59,372 nucleotides of DNA from Bacillota bacterium (GCA_023402075.1 JAEXCS010000036.1:1-59372); one strand, 5' to 3'; numbered from the stretch's first letter, positions 1-8,806 are shown. Numbers and translations: made by a program. Notes: generated from the sequence alone by a model not told the origin.

Positions 1-7
1 CGCCGAA

Positions 8-1393
8 TTATGCCTTGCTCAACTGCTCATCGATGGCCTTGGCGGCGGTTTTGCCCGCGCCCATGGCCAAAATCACAGTGGCTGCGCCGGTGACAGCGTC
101 GCCGCCGGCGTAAACACCCGGACGGGAGGTAAGTCCCTCCTCGTTCACCACGATGCAGCCCTTGCGGTTGACCTCCAGCCCTTCGGTGGTGCTCTTAATC
201 AGGGGATTGGGGCTGGTGCCCAGCGCCATGATGACGCAGTCCACCTCCATGTCAAACTCACTGCCGACAACTTCCACGGGGCTGCGGCGGCCGGAAGCGT
301 CCGGCTCGCCCAGCTCCATCTTGATGCAGCGAATGGCGCGGACGTTGTCGTCCTCATCCGCCAGAATCTCCACGGGGTTATTGAGTGTGTTGAAGATCAC
401 GCCCTCTTCCTCAGCGTGCTCCACCTCCTCGTGACGGGCAGGAAGCTCTTCCATGCCACGGCGGTAAACGATATGTACCTCGGCGCCCAACCGCTTGGAG
501 CAGCGGGCCGCATCCATGGCCACGTTGCCGCCGCCAACCACCGCAACCTTTTTGGGGTGAATAATCGGCGTGTCGGAATCGGGCAGATAGGCCTTCATCA
601 GGTTGATACGGGTCAAAAACTCATTGGCGGAGAACACGCCCTTGTAGTTAATGCCCGGAATGCTCATAAACATAGGCAGACCAGCGCCGGAGCCGATGAA
701 CACGGCCTCGAAGCCCTCTTCCTCCATCAACTCGTCGATGGAGATGGTACGGCCCACCACAGTGTCTGTTGCGACGGTGACGCCCAGCGCCTTCAACCCG
801 TCCACTTCCTTCTGGACAATGGCCTTGGGCAGACGGAACTCGGGGATGCCGTACACCAGCACGCCGCCTGCCAGATGCAGTGCTTCATACACGGTGACGT
901 CATAGCCCTTTTTGGCAAGGTCACCCGCGCAGGTAAGACCCGCGGGGCCAGAGCCAATCACGGCCACCTTATGCCCGTTGGGTGCGGGTTTGGGGGGCGC
1001 GTCGCAGGCATGGTTGTTGTGCCAGTCGGCAACAAAGCGCTCCAGCCGGCCGATGCCCACCGGCTCACCCTTAATTCCCCGGACACAGTATTTCTCGCAC
1101 TGGCTCTCCTGCGGACACACCCGGCCGCACACGGCGGGCAGAGAGCTGGTCTGTGCGATGACCTGATACGCCTCCTCAAAGTTGCCCTTGGCAACCTCGG
1201 CAATAAACTCGGGAATATGAATCATCACGGGACAGCCGCCCACGCAGGGCTTGTTCTTGCAGTTGAGGCAGCGCAGTGCCTCGTCCAGCGCCATTTCCTC
1301 AGTATATCCCAGCGTGACCTCTTCATAGTTCTTGTTGCGGACATTGGGGTCCTGCGCGGGCATGGGGTTTTTCTTCAAAGACATATTCGGCAT
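8..1393 (-). CDS. nfnB: NADPH-binding flavoprotein subunit NfnB (GltD-like)
   Basis: 461 aa. Glutamate-synthase-small-subunit-like FAD/NAD(P) oxidoreductase. The N-terminal Fe-S domain has CLNCKNKPCVGGCP. A first dinucleotide fold (VIGSGPAGLTCAGDLA) binds FAD, and a second (VVGGGNVAMDAARCSKRLGA) binds NAD(P). The C-terminal GVYAGGDAVTGAATVILAMGAG segment is typical of the family. The gene directly follows an NfnA-type gene, with the upstream stop one base before this ATG. That pairing points to the electron-bifurcating NADH-dependent reduced ferredoxin:NADP+ oxidoreductase, not to glutamate synthase, because no GltA large subunit is present. Start chosen at MPNMSLKKN, which has AGGAGG seven to eight bases upstream; the longer frame reads back into nfnA. 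Cytoplasmic. Confidence 0.9.
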   Translation of the reverse strand: MPNMSLKKNPMPAQDPNVRNKNYEEVTLGYTEEMALDEALRCLNCKNKPCVGGCPVMIHIPEFIAEVAKGNFEEAYQVIAQTSSLPAVCGRVCPQESQCEKYCVRGIKGEPVGIGRLERFVADWHNNHACDAPPKPAPNGHKVAVIGSGPAGLTCAGDLAKKGYDVTVYEALHLAGGVLVYGIPEFRLPKAIVQKEVDGLKALGVTVATDTVVGRTISIDELMEEEGFEAVFIGSGAGLPMFMSIPGINYKGVFSANEFLTRINLMKAYLPDSDTPIIHPKKVAVVGGGNVAMDAARCSKRLGAEVHIVYRRGMEELPARHEEVEHAEEEGVIFNTLNNPVEILADEDDNVRAIRCIKMELGEPDASGRRSPVEVVGSEFDMEVDCVIMALGTSPNPLIKSTTEGLEVNRKGCIVVNEEGLTSRPGVYAGGDAVTGAATVILAMGAGKTAAKAIDEQLSKA

Positions 1394-1394
1394 A

Positions 1395-2237
1395 TCACTC
1401 TGCCTCCTTGCTGAACAGATTGCAGGTTTCCTCGTGCTTGTGCTTCTCAAAATCGCTGTACATCCGGCTGCGCTTCACGGCCAGATCCCAGTCAACCTTG
1501 TGCCCGTCGAAATCGGGTCCGTCTACGCAGGCAAACTTCGTCTCGCCGCCCACGCTCAGGCGGCAGCCGCCGCACATGCCCGTGCCGTCAATCATGATGG
1601 GGCTCATGGACACGGTGGTGGGAACGCCGTAAGGCTCGGTGGTTTTGGAGACGAACTTCATCATAATCATGGGGCCGATGGCAAAAATCTCGTCATACTG
1701 GTTTCCGGCCTCGATCAGCTCCTTCAGTGCGTCAGTCACCAAGCCCTTCCGCCCGTATGACCCATCGTCGGTGCAGACCTCCAAAATGGAGGAAGCAGCT
1801 TTGAACTTGTCCTCCAAAATCACCAGATCGGCGTTTTTAAAGCCGATGACCGCGTGAACCTCCGCCCCGTCGTCGTGGAACTTTTTCAGCACGGGATACG
1901 CAATCGCGCAGCCCACGCCGCCGCCAACTACGCAAACCTTCTTCTTTCCCTCTGTCTCGGTGGCCTTGCCCAGAGGACCCACAAAATCCTGCAAACAGTC
2001 GCCCTCGTTCAGCCGGTTCAGCTTCTCCGTCGTGGCACCCACGATTTGGACAATAATGCTGACAGTGCCCTTCTCGCGGTCGTAGTCATGGATCGTCAGG
2101 GGGACGCGCTCGCCATTCTCATCCACCCGAAGGATGATGAACTGGCCGGGCTGGGCCTTCTTTGCGATCATGGGGGCTTCAACCTCAAACAGCACGACAG
2201 TGGGCTTGAGCGCCTCTTTTCTCACGATTCGAAACAT
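1395..2237 (-). CDS. nfnA: Ferredoxin:NADP oxidoreductase subunit NfnA
   Basis: 280 aa. Sulfide dehydrogenase/PyrK-type FAD and NAD(H)-binding subunit. The N-terminal beta-barrel flavin domain contains PGQFIILRV and the RxPL-like RVPLTIHDYD. A central GGGVGCAIAYPVLK segment binds the nucleotide. A C-terminal [2Fe-2S] segment includes GTGMCGGCRLSV and a later Cys (FACVDGPDFDGHKVDW). With NfnB it would couple NADH and reduced ferredoxin to NADP+ reduction in the cytoplasm. It is first in a two-gene operon behind a good sigma-A-type promoter. The alternative, a PyrK of dihydroorotate dehydrogenase, is less likely because no pyrD is present and a GltD-like partner is adjacent. Confidence 0.9.
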   Translation of the reverse strand: MFRIVRKEALKPTVVLFEVEAPMIAKKAQPGQFIILRVDENGERVPLTIHDYDREKGTVSIIVQIVGATTEKLNRLNEGDCLQDFVGPLGKATETEGKKKVCVVGGGVGCAIAYPVLKKFHDDGAEVHAVIGFKNADLVILEDKFKAASSILEVCTDDGSYGRKGLVTDALKELIEAGNQYDEIFAIGPMIMMKFVSKTTEPYGVPTTVSMSPIMIDGTGMCGGCRLSVGGETKFACVDGPDFDGHKVDWDLAVKRSRMYSDFEKHKHEETCNLFSKEAE

Positions 2238-2288
2238 AGTCTTCCTTCTTTCCTCATATTCCTCTTGCCTGAATTACACAGTACTTTC

Positions 2289-2317
2289 ATGTTAGCACAA
2301 GGGCCACAGTGCGTCAA
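2289..2317 (-). promoter_or_regulatory. Promoter for nfnAB
   Basis: On the minus strand TTGACG, 17 bases, then TAACAT, about 50 bases before the nfnA start. Good match to the vegetative -35/-10 pattern. No Rex-type or FNR-type operator was evident overlapping it. Confidence 0.7.
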
Positions 2318-2448
2318 ATCAATTCCCCCGACTTTTTTGTCAAATTTTTAACTAAATTTTTGTACCATTTGTAGATATCAAGGGGACATTTACTTTTTCG
2401 CGCTTTTTCCATCGCTCATTCCTTGTGTTTCCGCTTCATCCCCGCTCC

Positions 2449-3108
2449 TCAGCACAGCAGGGTGATCTCGCGTCCCTCCGCCCGAATCAGCTCCTCCTGC
2501 CTGAGATGCTTCAGCTCCCGCATCATGGCGCTGCGGTCCGTGGCGATATAGTCCGCCAGCATACTCAGGGAAAAAGGCAGGATGAAGGTGTCGCTCCCCT
2601 CTCGCTCGGCCTGCTGGCGAAAGAAGCATAAAAGCTTGTCCCGGATGGAGCGGCGGGAAAGCACGTCCACCCGCCCCGCCAGTATCTGGGCCTTCTCGGT
2701 AATCAGTCTCAGCATGTTTCGCACCAGCAGACTGTGGTGCTCGCAGGCTTTTTCACAGCGTTTTAATATGTGGGGAAAGTCAATGTACAGCACGTCGCAG
2801 GCTGTCCGGCACACCACCTCCAGACTGTCGTTCACGTCCCCGGAAAAGGCAAGACTGCGGCCAAACACATTTCCTGCGGTGAGGTTTTCCAAAACCGTTG
2901 ATACCCCATCCTCGTCAATGCGGATGAGGGACGCCTCCCCCCGCTCCAAAATCCCCACCTGTTCTCCGGCGCGGCTGAAATCATAAGCCACCTCCTCCGG
3001 GCGATAGCTCTTTTGCACCGCCTGAAAGCAGTTAAGCATCGCAAGATAGCTCTCGTAGCCAATTCCCTCGAAAATCGGGCTCCCCTCCAGTTCCTCTTTT
3101 GACAGCAT
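2449..3108 (-). CDS. Crp/Fnr-family transcriptional regulator
   Basis: 219 aa from MLSKEELEG, which has AAAGGAGG seven bases upstream; the longer reading frame lies in the promoter region. The N-terminal cyclic-nucleotide-like beta-roll sensor spans roughly residues 10-120 (GERG-like ILERGEASLIRID, then VFGRSLAFSG). The C-terminal winged helix has SMLADYIATDRSAMMRELKHL as its HTH. No FNR-type N-terminal four-Cys cluster is seen, so oxygen sensing by Fe-S is not supported; the effector is unknown. It lies divergent from a CBS-domain gene, and downstream is nfnAB with its own promoter. Targets cannot be named from sequence. Confidence 0.88.
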   Translation of the reverse strand: MLSKEELEGSPIFEGIGYESYLAMLNCFQAVQKSYRPEEVAYDFSRAGEQVGILERGEASLIRIDEDGVSTVLENLTAGNVFGRSLAFSGDVNDSLEVVCRTACDVLYIDFPHILKRCEKACEHHSLLVRNMLRLITEKAQILAGRVDVLSRRSIRDKLLCFFRQQAEREGSDTFILPFSLSMLADYIATDRSAMMRELKHLRQEELIRAEGREITLLC

Positions 3109-3143
3109 GAGAGTGCCTCCTTTCAGTTTGTTGCATTTATCAC

Positions 3144-3172
3144 ATTTTATCATAATTTTTCAACATTGTAAA
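3144..3172 (-). promoter_or_regulatory. Promoter of the Crp/Fnr regulator gene
   Basis: Minus strand TTTACA, 17 bases, TAAAAT, placed about 36 bases before the regulator's start codon. An AT-rich region with TGTGAT close downstream could carry an autoregulatory site, but no clear dyad is seen. Confidence 0.5.
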
Positions 3173-3296
3173 GTTTCTTTTCCGGGGCAATGCAATTTAA
3201 AAATTTGTTCATCATTGTCAGGTAAAAATCGGTTATAGTAAACTTACAGATTCCGGCACACCGTTGCCAGAATAAAAAACGAAGAGAGGTATGCGT

Positions 3297-3746
3297 GTGA
3301 ACATCGCTTATTTCCTGACACCGAAGAACAGCGTGTCCTATCTGTATGACGACTTCACGTTTCGTCAGGGTCTGGAAAAAATGCGGCGGCATGGCTACTC
3401 CGCCATTCCCGTCATCGCACGGGACGGAACCTATATCGGCACGGTCAGCGAGGGCGATTTTCTCTGGCGGCTTCTGGACACGGAGGACGCGCAGGATGGG
3501 GTTTTTACCAAAAAAACGGCAGAAAAGCTATTTGTGCAGGACCTTCTTCGGGACAATACTTATACCGCCGTCCCTATCACCGCTTCTATCGACCATCTGC
3601 TTTCCTTGGCGCTGAACCAGAATTTCATTCCGGTGGTGGACGACTTGGGGAAGTTTATCGGCATCGTTACCCGTAAGGACATTCTCAGCCGTCTTTCCCA
3701 AAGCACGGAGTTCGCGGTAGGCCCTCAGCTTCAAAGAATTGTCTGA
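3297..3746 (+). CDS. CBS-domain pair protein
   Basis: 149 aa. Two tandem CBS domains: about residues 5-65 (YLYDDFTFRQGLEKM, GYSAIPVI, GTVSEGDFLWRL) and 75-140 (NTYTAVPI, FIPVVDDLGKFIGIVTRKDIL). CBS pairs bind adenosyl nucleotides or c-di-AMP. This stand-alone type is a regulator or sensor of unknown partner. A GTG start (MNIAYFLTPKNSV) is chosen because GAGAGG sits seven bases upstream; the ATG six bases earlier would be almost on top of the ribosome site. It is transcribed away from the Crp/Fnr gene. Confidence 0.85.
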   Translation: MNIAYFLTPKNSVSYLYDDFTFRQGLEKMRRHGYSAIPVIARDGTYIGTVSEGDFLWRLLDTEDAQDGVFTKKTAEKLFVQDLLRDNTYTAVPITASIDHLLSLALNQNFIPVVDDLGKFIGIVTRKDILSRLSQSTEFAVGPQLQRIV

Positions 3747-3827
3747 GCTTATCCCGTTGCGCTTCACGGCGCCTAAAAAAGAACTGCCCCGGAAGAGGGA
3801 CAACCTCAGACAGAGCATCACAAGAGT

Positions 3828-3866
3828 AAAGCAGCCCGGACCGATCTGGTCTGGGCTGCTTTTTCA
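3828..3866 (+). terminator. Terminator after the CBS-domain gene
   Basis: Inverted repeat AGCAGCCC-GACC around GATCT with matching arm GGTC-GGGCTGCT, followed by TTTTC. Confidence 0.8.
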
Positions 3867-3949
3867 GACAGTTTCCTCTATCGCTCTCGGCCAGACGGAT
3901 GAACTGACAAAAACTGCGGCAGTACCCAGAGCATCTATATCCGCTTTGA

Positions 3950-4564
3950 CTATTCATGCCCGGCAATATCAATTGTTGTCTCTATCTCGTCTCCACCGCT
4001 GGTCAGGATTGTCGCAATCAGTCCGATTCCGTCCTCCGAAAACGCAAGCCCCCTGATATCCCCGCCGTCCTCAGGCAGCTCCACAGACCCAAGACGCCTG
4101 CCCTCATAATCATAGACCTCCGACCAGTAGGAGTAAACCGCGGTTGTGAGATCATCACCGCGCCAGACAAGATTTGTGCCCGTAAAATCCTTTACAAACT
4201 GTTCCGCCTCGGTGTCAAACACACAGTATATGAGGCTTTTCGGCCCCGCATGGCCCTCCACCACGATATATTTTCCAACCGGATATTGACCTGTCAGCGC
4301 GTTGATGGACTGATTACGTTCCGCCAAATCGTAGTCCACACCGTGATAGGTAAAGACGCTTGAAAAGACGGTTTCTCCATCCCCGCCGGACAAGGACGCT
4401 TGCTCCGCTGGCGGCAAGACGGCTTCCTTTTTCGGAGCTGTCAGAAAGCACACCGCCATCGCCGCACAGATGCATATGGACACTGCGACCACCCAAAATG
4501 CCGGTCTTTTATCGTGCAAGGCGGATTTAATCCGTTTCAGTATTTCGAGAAATACTGCGTCCAT
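3950..4564 (-). CDS. Single-pass membrane protein resembling the C-terminal part of BlaR1/M56 sensors
   Basis: 204 aa. Start ATG with AAAAGGAG upstream. A short cytoplasmic N-terminus (FLEILKRIKSALHDKRPAF) leads into one transmembrane helix (about 22-41: FWVVAVSICICAAMAVCFLT) and an extracellular domain of about 160 residues (SYWSEVYDYEGRRLGSVELPEDGG and others). The KRPAFWVVAVS...VCFLTAPK segment resembles, from memory, the last membrane helix of many clostridial M56/BlaR1-type sensor proteases. The metalloprotease HEXXH half and a BlaI partner are absent here. It could be a decayed remnant or an independent sensor or anchor domain. It sits 48 bases downstream of the ABC-F gene and may be cotranscribed. 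Function unknown. Confidence 0.6.
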   Translation of the reverse strand: MDAVFLEILKRIKSALHDKRPAFWVVAVSICICAAMAVCFLTAPKKEAVLPPAEQASLSGGDGETVFSSVFTYHGVDYDLAERNQSINALTGQYPVGKYIVVEGHAGPKSLIYCVFDTEAEQFVKDFTGTNLVWRGDDLTTAVYSYWSEVYDYEGRRLGSVELPEDGGDIRGLAFSEDGIGLIATILTSGGDEIETTIDIAGHE

Positions 4565-4612
4565 GGCTCACTCCTTTTCACAGCCCCATCAATCATGCGG
4601 CCAATCCTCGCA

Positions 4613-6391
4613 CTATTCCTGCGCGTCAATCTGCTCCTTCAGCTCGTTCAGATACATCCAGCGCTCGGTTTTTTCCTCCAGCGCCGCCTGCAAAATCTCT
4701 TGCCGCTCCGTCAGCGTCTGAAGCTTCACGTAATCGCTGCCGCAGCCATTCATTTCGGCGGCCACAGACTTCAATTCTTCTTCCAGCACGGCCATCTCGC
4801 CGTCAATGCTGTTAAACTCCCGCTGTTCCTTGAAGGTAAACTTCAGCTTTTTTTCCCGCGGGCGGCGGCTGTCCTCCCGGTCAGCCTTCTCCGGAGCTGC
4901 GGGCCGCTCGGCTTCCTGCCGCTTGCGCATATAGTCCGACCAGTTGCCCGTGTACCGCTCCACCCGGCCTTCCTCGCCCACGGCAAAAATCTGACCGGAA
5001 AGCCGGTCCAGGAAAAACCGGTCGTGGGACACCGCAAGGACAGGGCCGGGGAAGGTATCCAGATAATCCTCCAGAATAGAGAGGGTGGTCACGTCCAAAT
5101 CGTTGGTCGGTTCGTCCAGCAGCAGCACGTTGGGCGCGGACATCAGGATACTGAGCAGGTAAAGTCTTCTCCGCTCGCCCCCGGAGAGACGACCCACAGG
5201 CACGGATTGCAGCTCCGGCGGAAACAGAAACCGCTCCATCATGTCCTTGGCGGAGAGGGTTCCCTCCTCCGTTTTCACCTCGTCGGAAATGCCCCGGATA
5301 AAGTCGTACACCCGCTGGTTCAAATCCAGCTCCCGCCCTTCCTGCGAGAAAAAGCCGATGCGCACCGTGGCCCCCACGTCCACGCTGCCGCCGTCCGGCG
5401 TCAGTTTCCCAGAGATGAGATTCAGCAATGTGGATTTTCCCGCGCCGTTGCGGCCCACAATGCCGATGCGGTCGTCCCGCAGAACGCCGTAGGAAAAATG
5501 GGAGAGAACGGTTTTTCCGTCGAATGCCTTGGACACGTCCTCCAGCTCGATAATTTTCCTGCCAAGTCGGCTTGAGGAAGCGGCCAGGCGCACGGCCTCG
5601 TCGGTGTCCGGCGCGTCCTGATTTTTCAGGGCTTCGTACCGTTCAATCCGGTCCCGGCTCTTGGTGCTGCGGGCGCGGCAGCCCCGCATAATCCATTCCC
5701 GCTCCACCTTTAGAATTGCCTGCCGCTTCCGCTCTCCCGCCTGCGCAATCTCGGCACGCTGCTCCTTCAGCTCCAGATATTTGGAGTAGTTTGCCTCGTA
5801 GTGATAAAGCTTCGCCCGGTCCACCTCGGTGATGTGGTTTGCCACCCGCTCCAGAAAATAGCGGTCGTGGGTCACCATCACAAGGCCCCCCGCCCATCGG
5901 CGCAGCCGCTCTTCCAGCCAGGAAACCATCTCCGCGTCCAGATGGTTGGTCGGCTCGTCCAAAATCAGCACGTCCGCCGGGTGAATCAGCGCCGCCGCCA
6001 GCGCCACCCGCTTACGCTGTCCGCCGGAAAGAGTGCCGATTTTTTGCTCCGTGTCCGAAATGCCCAGCCGGGTCAGCATAGAGACGGCTTCGTACTCGTT
6101 CAGCGCCCGAAACTCCTTGGGAAAGCTGAGAAACACCTGCTCCAGCACCGTGGCGCCGTCGTCCAGCTCCGGGTTTTGAGAAAGAAAGCTCACCTGCACG
6201 TTGGGGTCCCGGCGCACCGTGCCGCTGTCCGGCTCAATTACCCGAGCCAGCACCCGCAAAAAGGTGGACTTTCCGGTTCCGTTCACGCCGATGACGCCCA
6301 CCCTGTCGCCCTCGTTCAGATAAAAATTCACATCCTCCAACAATTGTCTGCCGCCAAAGTTGATGGACAGCCGTTCCGCCGAGATCAGCAT
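4613..6391 (-). CDS. ABC-F family ATPase (Uup-like)
   Basis: 592 aa, two ABC domains in one chain and no membrane segments, which defines ABC-F translation factors. Domain 1 has Walker A GVNGTGKST and signature LSGGQRKRV with LDEPTNHLD. Domain 2 has GRNGAGKST, LSGGERRRLYL and LDEPTNDLD. The interdomain linker (about residues 230-280) is charged. The C-terminal about 80 residues form a coiled-coil like Uup, which fits a ribosome- or DNA-structure-associated role better than an antibiotic resistance factor. Start MLISAERLSINFGG has AAGGAGGA seven bases upstream. A promoter lies at 6446-6474. Confidence 0.9.
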   Translation of the reverse strand: MLISAERLSINFGGRQLLEDVNFYLNEGDRVGVIGVNGTGKSTFLRVLARVIEPDSGTVRRDPNVQVSFLSQNPELDDGATVLEQVFLSFPKEFRALNEYEAVSMLTRLGISDTEQKIGTLSGGQRKRVALAAALIHPADVLILDEPTNHLDAEMVSWLEERLRRWAGGLVMVTHDRYFLERVANHITEVDRAKLYHYEANYSKYLELKEQRAEIAQAGERKRQAILKVEREWIMRGCRARSTKSRDRIERYEALKNQDAPDTDEAVRLAASSSRLGRKIIELEDVSKAFDGKTVLSHFSYGVLRDDRIGIVGRNGAGKSTLLNLISGKLTPDGGSVDVGATVRIGFFSQEGRELDLNQRVYDFIRGISDEVKTEEGTLSAKDMMERFLFPPELQSVPVGRLSGGERRRLYLLSILMSAPNVLLLDEPTNDLDVTTLSILEDYLDTFPGPVLAVSHDRFFLDRLSGQIFAVGEEGRVERYTGNWSDYMRKRQEAERPAAPEKADREDSRRPREKKLKFTFKEQREFNSIDGEMAVLEEELKSVAAEMNGCGSDYVKLQTLTERQEILQAALEEKTERWMYLNELKEQIDAQE

Positions 6392-6445
6392 AGGGTCCTC
6401 CTTCAAGGCCCGGACATAGGGTCCGAACCATTTGTTTTCTTCCCT

Positions 6446-6474
6446 ATTTTACTACACCCGACTCCATCGCGCAA
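6446..6474 (-). promoter_or_regulatory. Promoter of the ABC-F gene
   Basis: Minus strand TTGCGC, 17 bases, TAAAAT. The -35 hexamer overlaps one arm of an inverted repeat (GCAAGCC, 5 bases, GGCTTGC) whose other arm overlaps the -35 of the divergent rluA-type promoter. Confidence 0.6.
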
Positions 6475-6485
6475 GCCAGACCGGC

Positions 6486-6514
6486 TTGCCCTGATGCCCA
6501 GCGTGTGTTAAAAT
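6486..6514 (+). promoter_or_regulatory. Promoter of the RluA-type gene
   Basis: Plus strand TTGCCC, 17 bases, TAAAAT, about 100 bases before the start codon and back to back with the ABC-F promoter. Confidence 0.6.
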
Positions 6515-6614
6515 AGCCGCGAGGCAATTATTTTTACTTTTTAGCCGTTTCCCGAACGGCAATGTCATGATAACCTTACGTCGGATTTTATGCCGCAGGA
6601 AAGGAGCACAAGCC

Positions 6615-7526
6615 GTGCCCTATGTTTCTCATCGCGTTTCCGAGGAAGAGTCCGGTCTGACCGTACGACATATTTTAAAGCAGAAGCTGCACTTTTCTTC
6701 CCATGCTATTTCCCGCCTGACCCGCGCGGACGGGGGTATTTTGGTGAACGGGCGGCCCGCCCGCACCACCTTCATTCTTTCTCCCGGCGACACGGTGAGC
6801 GCCGAAAGCGGAGATGTCCGCCACCAGAGGGAGGCCCCCGTGCCGGGACCTTGGCCCCTGCCGGTGGTTTGGGAGGACGAGCATCTTTTGGTGGTCAACA
6901 AGCCTGCGGGCATGACGGCCCACGTATCCAATTTCCTGCCGGATACCCCCACCGTGGCAGGAGCGCTGGCCTATTCCCGTGGAACGGATTTTATTTTCCA
7001 TGCGGTAAACCGTCTTGACAAAGGAACCACAGGGCTGATGGCAGTGGCCAAAAGCGGCCACGTTCACGATCTGCTGCGTAAAACACTTCACTCAGGGGAT
7101 TTTTTTCGGGAGTATCGGGCTGTGTGTGTAGGGACTCCTCAGCCGTTGGAGGGAAGCATTGATCTGCCCATCGGGCGGGACGAAACCTCCACTGTGCGCC
7201 GTACTGTCCGCCCTGACGGGCAGGCCGCAGTCAGCCGGTATCAGGTGCTTGAGACACGGAGAGGACTGTCCCTCCTGCGGCTGCTTCCCGAGACAGGACG
7301 TACCCACCAGCTCCGAGTCCACATGGCGGCGGTGGGCTGCCCTCTGGCGGGGGACTGGCTTTATGGCACGGAGAATCCCGACCTCATTGCCCGCCCAGCC
7401 CTCCACTCTTACCGGATGGCGTTGACCCACCCCATCACCGGCCAGCCGCTGGAGCTTTTCGCGCCGCTGCCGGAGGATATGGCCCGCCTGCTGCGAGAAC
7501 AGCCAACCCCGCAGACAAGAGACTGA
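6615..7526 (+). CDS. RluA-family RNA pseudouridine synthase
   Basis: 303 aa from a GTG start (MPYVSHRVSEEESGL) with AAAGGAG eight bases upstream. The in-frame ATG 48 bases earlier has no ribosome site. An N-terminal S4-like RNA-binding domain (about 10-65: SSHAISRLTRADGGILVNG) precedes the pseudouridine synthase fold with the catalytic Asp in NRLDKGTTGLM and the conserved LPETGRTHQLRVHMA and HSYRMALTHPITGQP motifs. Isomerises uridines in rRNA or tRNA; the exact target cannot be told. Monocistronic, with a terminator directly after it. Confidence 0.92.
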   Translation: MPYVSHRVSEEESGLTVRHILKQKLHFSSHAISRLTRADGGILVNGRPARTTFILSPGDTVSAESGDVRHQREAPVPGPWPLPVVWEDEHLLVVNKPAGMTAHVSNFLPDTPTVAGALAYSRGTDFIFHAVNRLDKGTTGLMAVAKSGHVHDLLRKTLHSGDFFREYRAVCVGTPQPLEGSIDLPIGRDETSTVRRTVRPDGQAAVSRYQVLETRRGLSLLRLLPETGRTHQLRVHMAAVGCPLAGDWLYGTENPDLIARPALHSYRMALTHPITGQPLELFAPLPEDMARLLREQPTPQTRD

Positions 7527-7535
7527 CAAGATAAA

Positions 7536-7575
7536 CCGCCGGAAGACAAAGCTGTCTCCCGGCGGTCGTTTTATT
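7536..7575. terminator. Terminator between the RluA-type gene and rodA
   Basis: Stem CCGCCGG-AGACA / TGTCT-CCGGCGG followed by TCGTTTTATTT on the plus strand. The minus side is also T-rich, so it may serve both converging genes. Confidence 0.8.
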
Positions 7576-7607
7576 TCATTGCGGGTTTCATCGAATCAAT
7601 GCTGCGG

Positions 7608-8765
7608 CTACCGGCTCCAGTTCATCAGTGCCCGCTTTTTCACGCCCGAGACGATGCCCATGGCGGCGTACAGCGTGACGATGGAAGAGCCTCCGTAGCT
7701 GATAAATGGCAGTGTCAGCCCGATGACGGGCATCACAAACAAACACATCCCAATGTTTTCCACCGTTTGAAAAATCAGCATCCCCGCGATACCCACGCAC
7801 ACCAGCCGGGCATAGTCCGTGGTGGCCCGCCGCGCCACCCACAGGCAGCGCAGGATAATGGCCGTCAGCAGTGCAATCACCAAAAGGCACCCAAAAAAGC
7901 CCAGTTCTTCGCCAATCATGGCAAAAATAAAGTCCGTGTGCCGCTCTGGCAAGGCGCCCCGGCCCGCCTGCGTCTGGGTTCCCTGAAACAACCCCTGTCC
8001 AAACCAGCCGCCGCTGCCCAGCGCCAGCAGTCCACGGGTCTGCTGCCAGCCAACGCCCCGGGGGTCAAAGCTGTGGTCAAACAGCACGCGGAACCGATCC
8101 CCCATGTGGGAAGGCAGCTTTCCCATAAAATACAGCGCCAGAACACCGACGACCATGCCGCCGCCGCCAAGGATAAACCATCGCCACGCAACCCCTGCTA
8201 CCAGCGCGATGCACACAAAGATAAAGACATACACCAAGGCACTTCCCATGTCGCTGGACACCACGTAAATCAGCCCCACCATAAACAGGAGGTGCCCTGT
8301 GGGCCCCGCCACGCTGCCAAGGCTTTTCAGTTCCCGCCGCCGGTCCTTCACCCATTCAAACTGCTTGGACAAAAGAATGATGAATGCAATCTTCACCACC
8401 TCCGCCGGCTGGATGGAAACCGGCATATGAGGAATCTCCAGCCACGCCCGATTTCCGTTGCGGGTGACGCCCAAAGGCGTTCGCAGCAACAGCAAAAGCA
8501 CCACGCTGGCTAGCAGAATCAGCTTCCAATGCTTCACCAGAAGCTCCACATTCACCATGGACAGCAGTACGTAGGCAACAAGGCCAATCAGCATGGCCGC
8601 ACCCTGTACGCCCACGAGGCGGATCATCATTCCCGTACCCATGTAGCGGGTGGCGCTGGAGATAAGCACCATGCCAAACAGGGTGCACCCGCAGCAAAGC
8701 CCCAGCAGCACCAAATCGGCCTGCTGGAAAAAATCGGACAGTGTGTCGCGAAGACGGTTGAACAT
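7608..8765 (-). CDS. rodA: SEDS peptidoglycan polymerase RodA
   Basis: 385 aa, about ten transmembrane helices, FtsW/RodA/SpoVE family glycosyltransferase that polymerises lipid II in the elongation machinery. The conserved acidic segment PERHTDFIFAMIGEELGF carries the family's essential Asp. FISYGGSS, IGLTLPF and a C-terminal GVKKR are typical. The short RodA-like N-terminus and LARTPLGVTRNGNRAW-type region favour RodA over FtsW. Start MFNRLRDTLSDFF has TAGGAGC upstream; longer versions begin inside the promoter. No mre genes are adjacent. Confidence 0.88.
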   Translation of the reverse strand: MFNRLRDTLSDFFQQADLVLLGLCCGCTLFGMVLISSATRYMGTGMMIRLVGVQGAAMLIGLVAYVLLSMVNVELLVKHWKLILLASVVLLLLLRTPLGVTRNGNRAWLEIPHMPVSIQPAEVVKIAFIILLSKQFEWVKDRRRELKSLGSVAGPTGHLLFMVGLIYVVSSDMGSALVYVFIFVCIALVAGVAWRWFILGGGGMVVGVLALYFMGKLPSHMGDRFRVLFDHSFDPRGVGWQQTRGLLALGSGGWFGQGLFQGTQTQAGRGALPERHTDFIFAMIGEELGFFGCLLVIALLTAIILRCLWVARRATTDYARLVCVGIAGMLIFQTVENIGMCLFVMPVIGLTLPFISYGGSSIVTLYAAMGIVSGVKKRALMNWSR

Positions 8766-8806
8766 GGCAGCTCCTATCAGAAAAACCGTGATTTTACAGA
8801 GTATAT

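Noticed and set aside
8..1450. Longer nfnB start with an extra 19 residues (MRSTSTRKPAIC...)
   Set aside because: It overlaps the end of nfnA and lacks a ribosome site; the ATG at 1393 has AGGAGG at the right distance.
8..2237. gltD glutamate synthase and pyrK as names for the first two genes
   Set aside because: No gltA or pyrD is adjacent, and the gene order and coupling match NfnAB.
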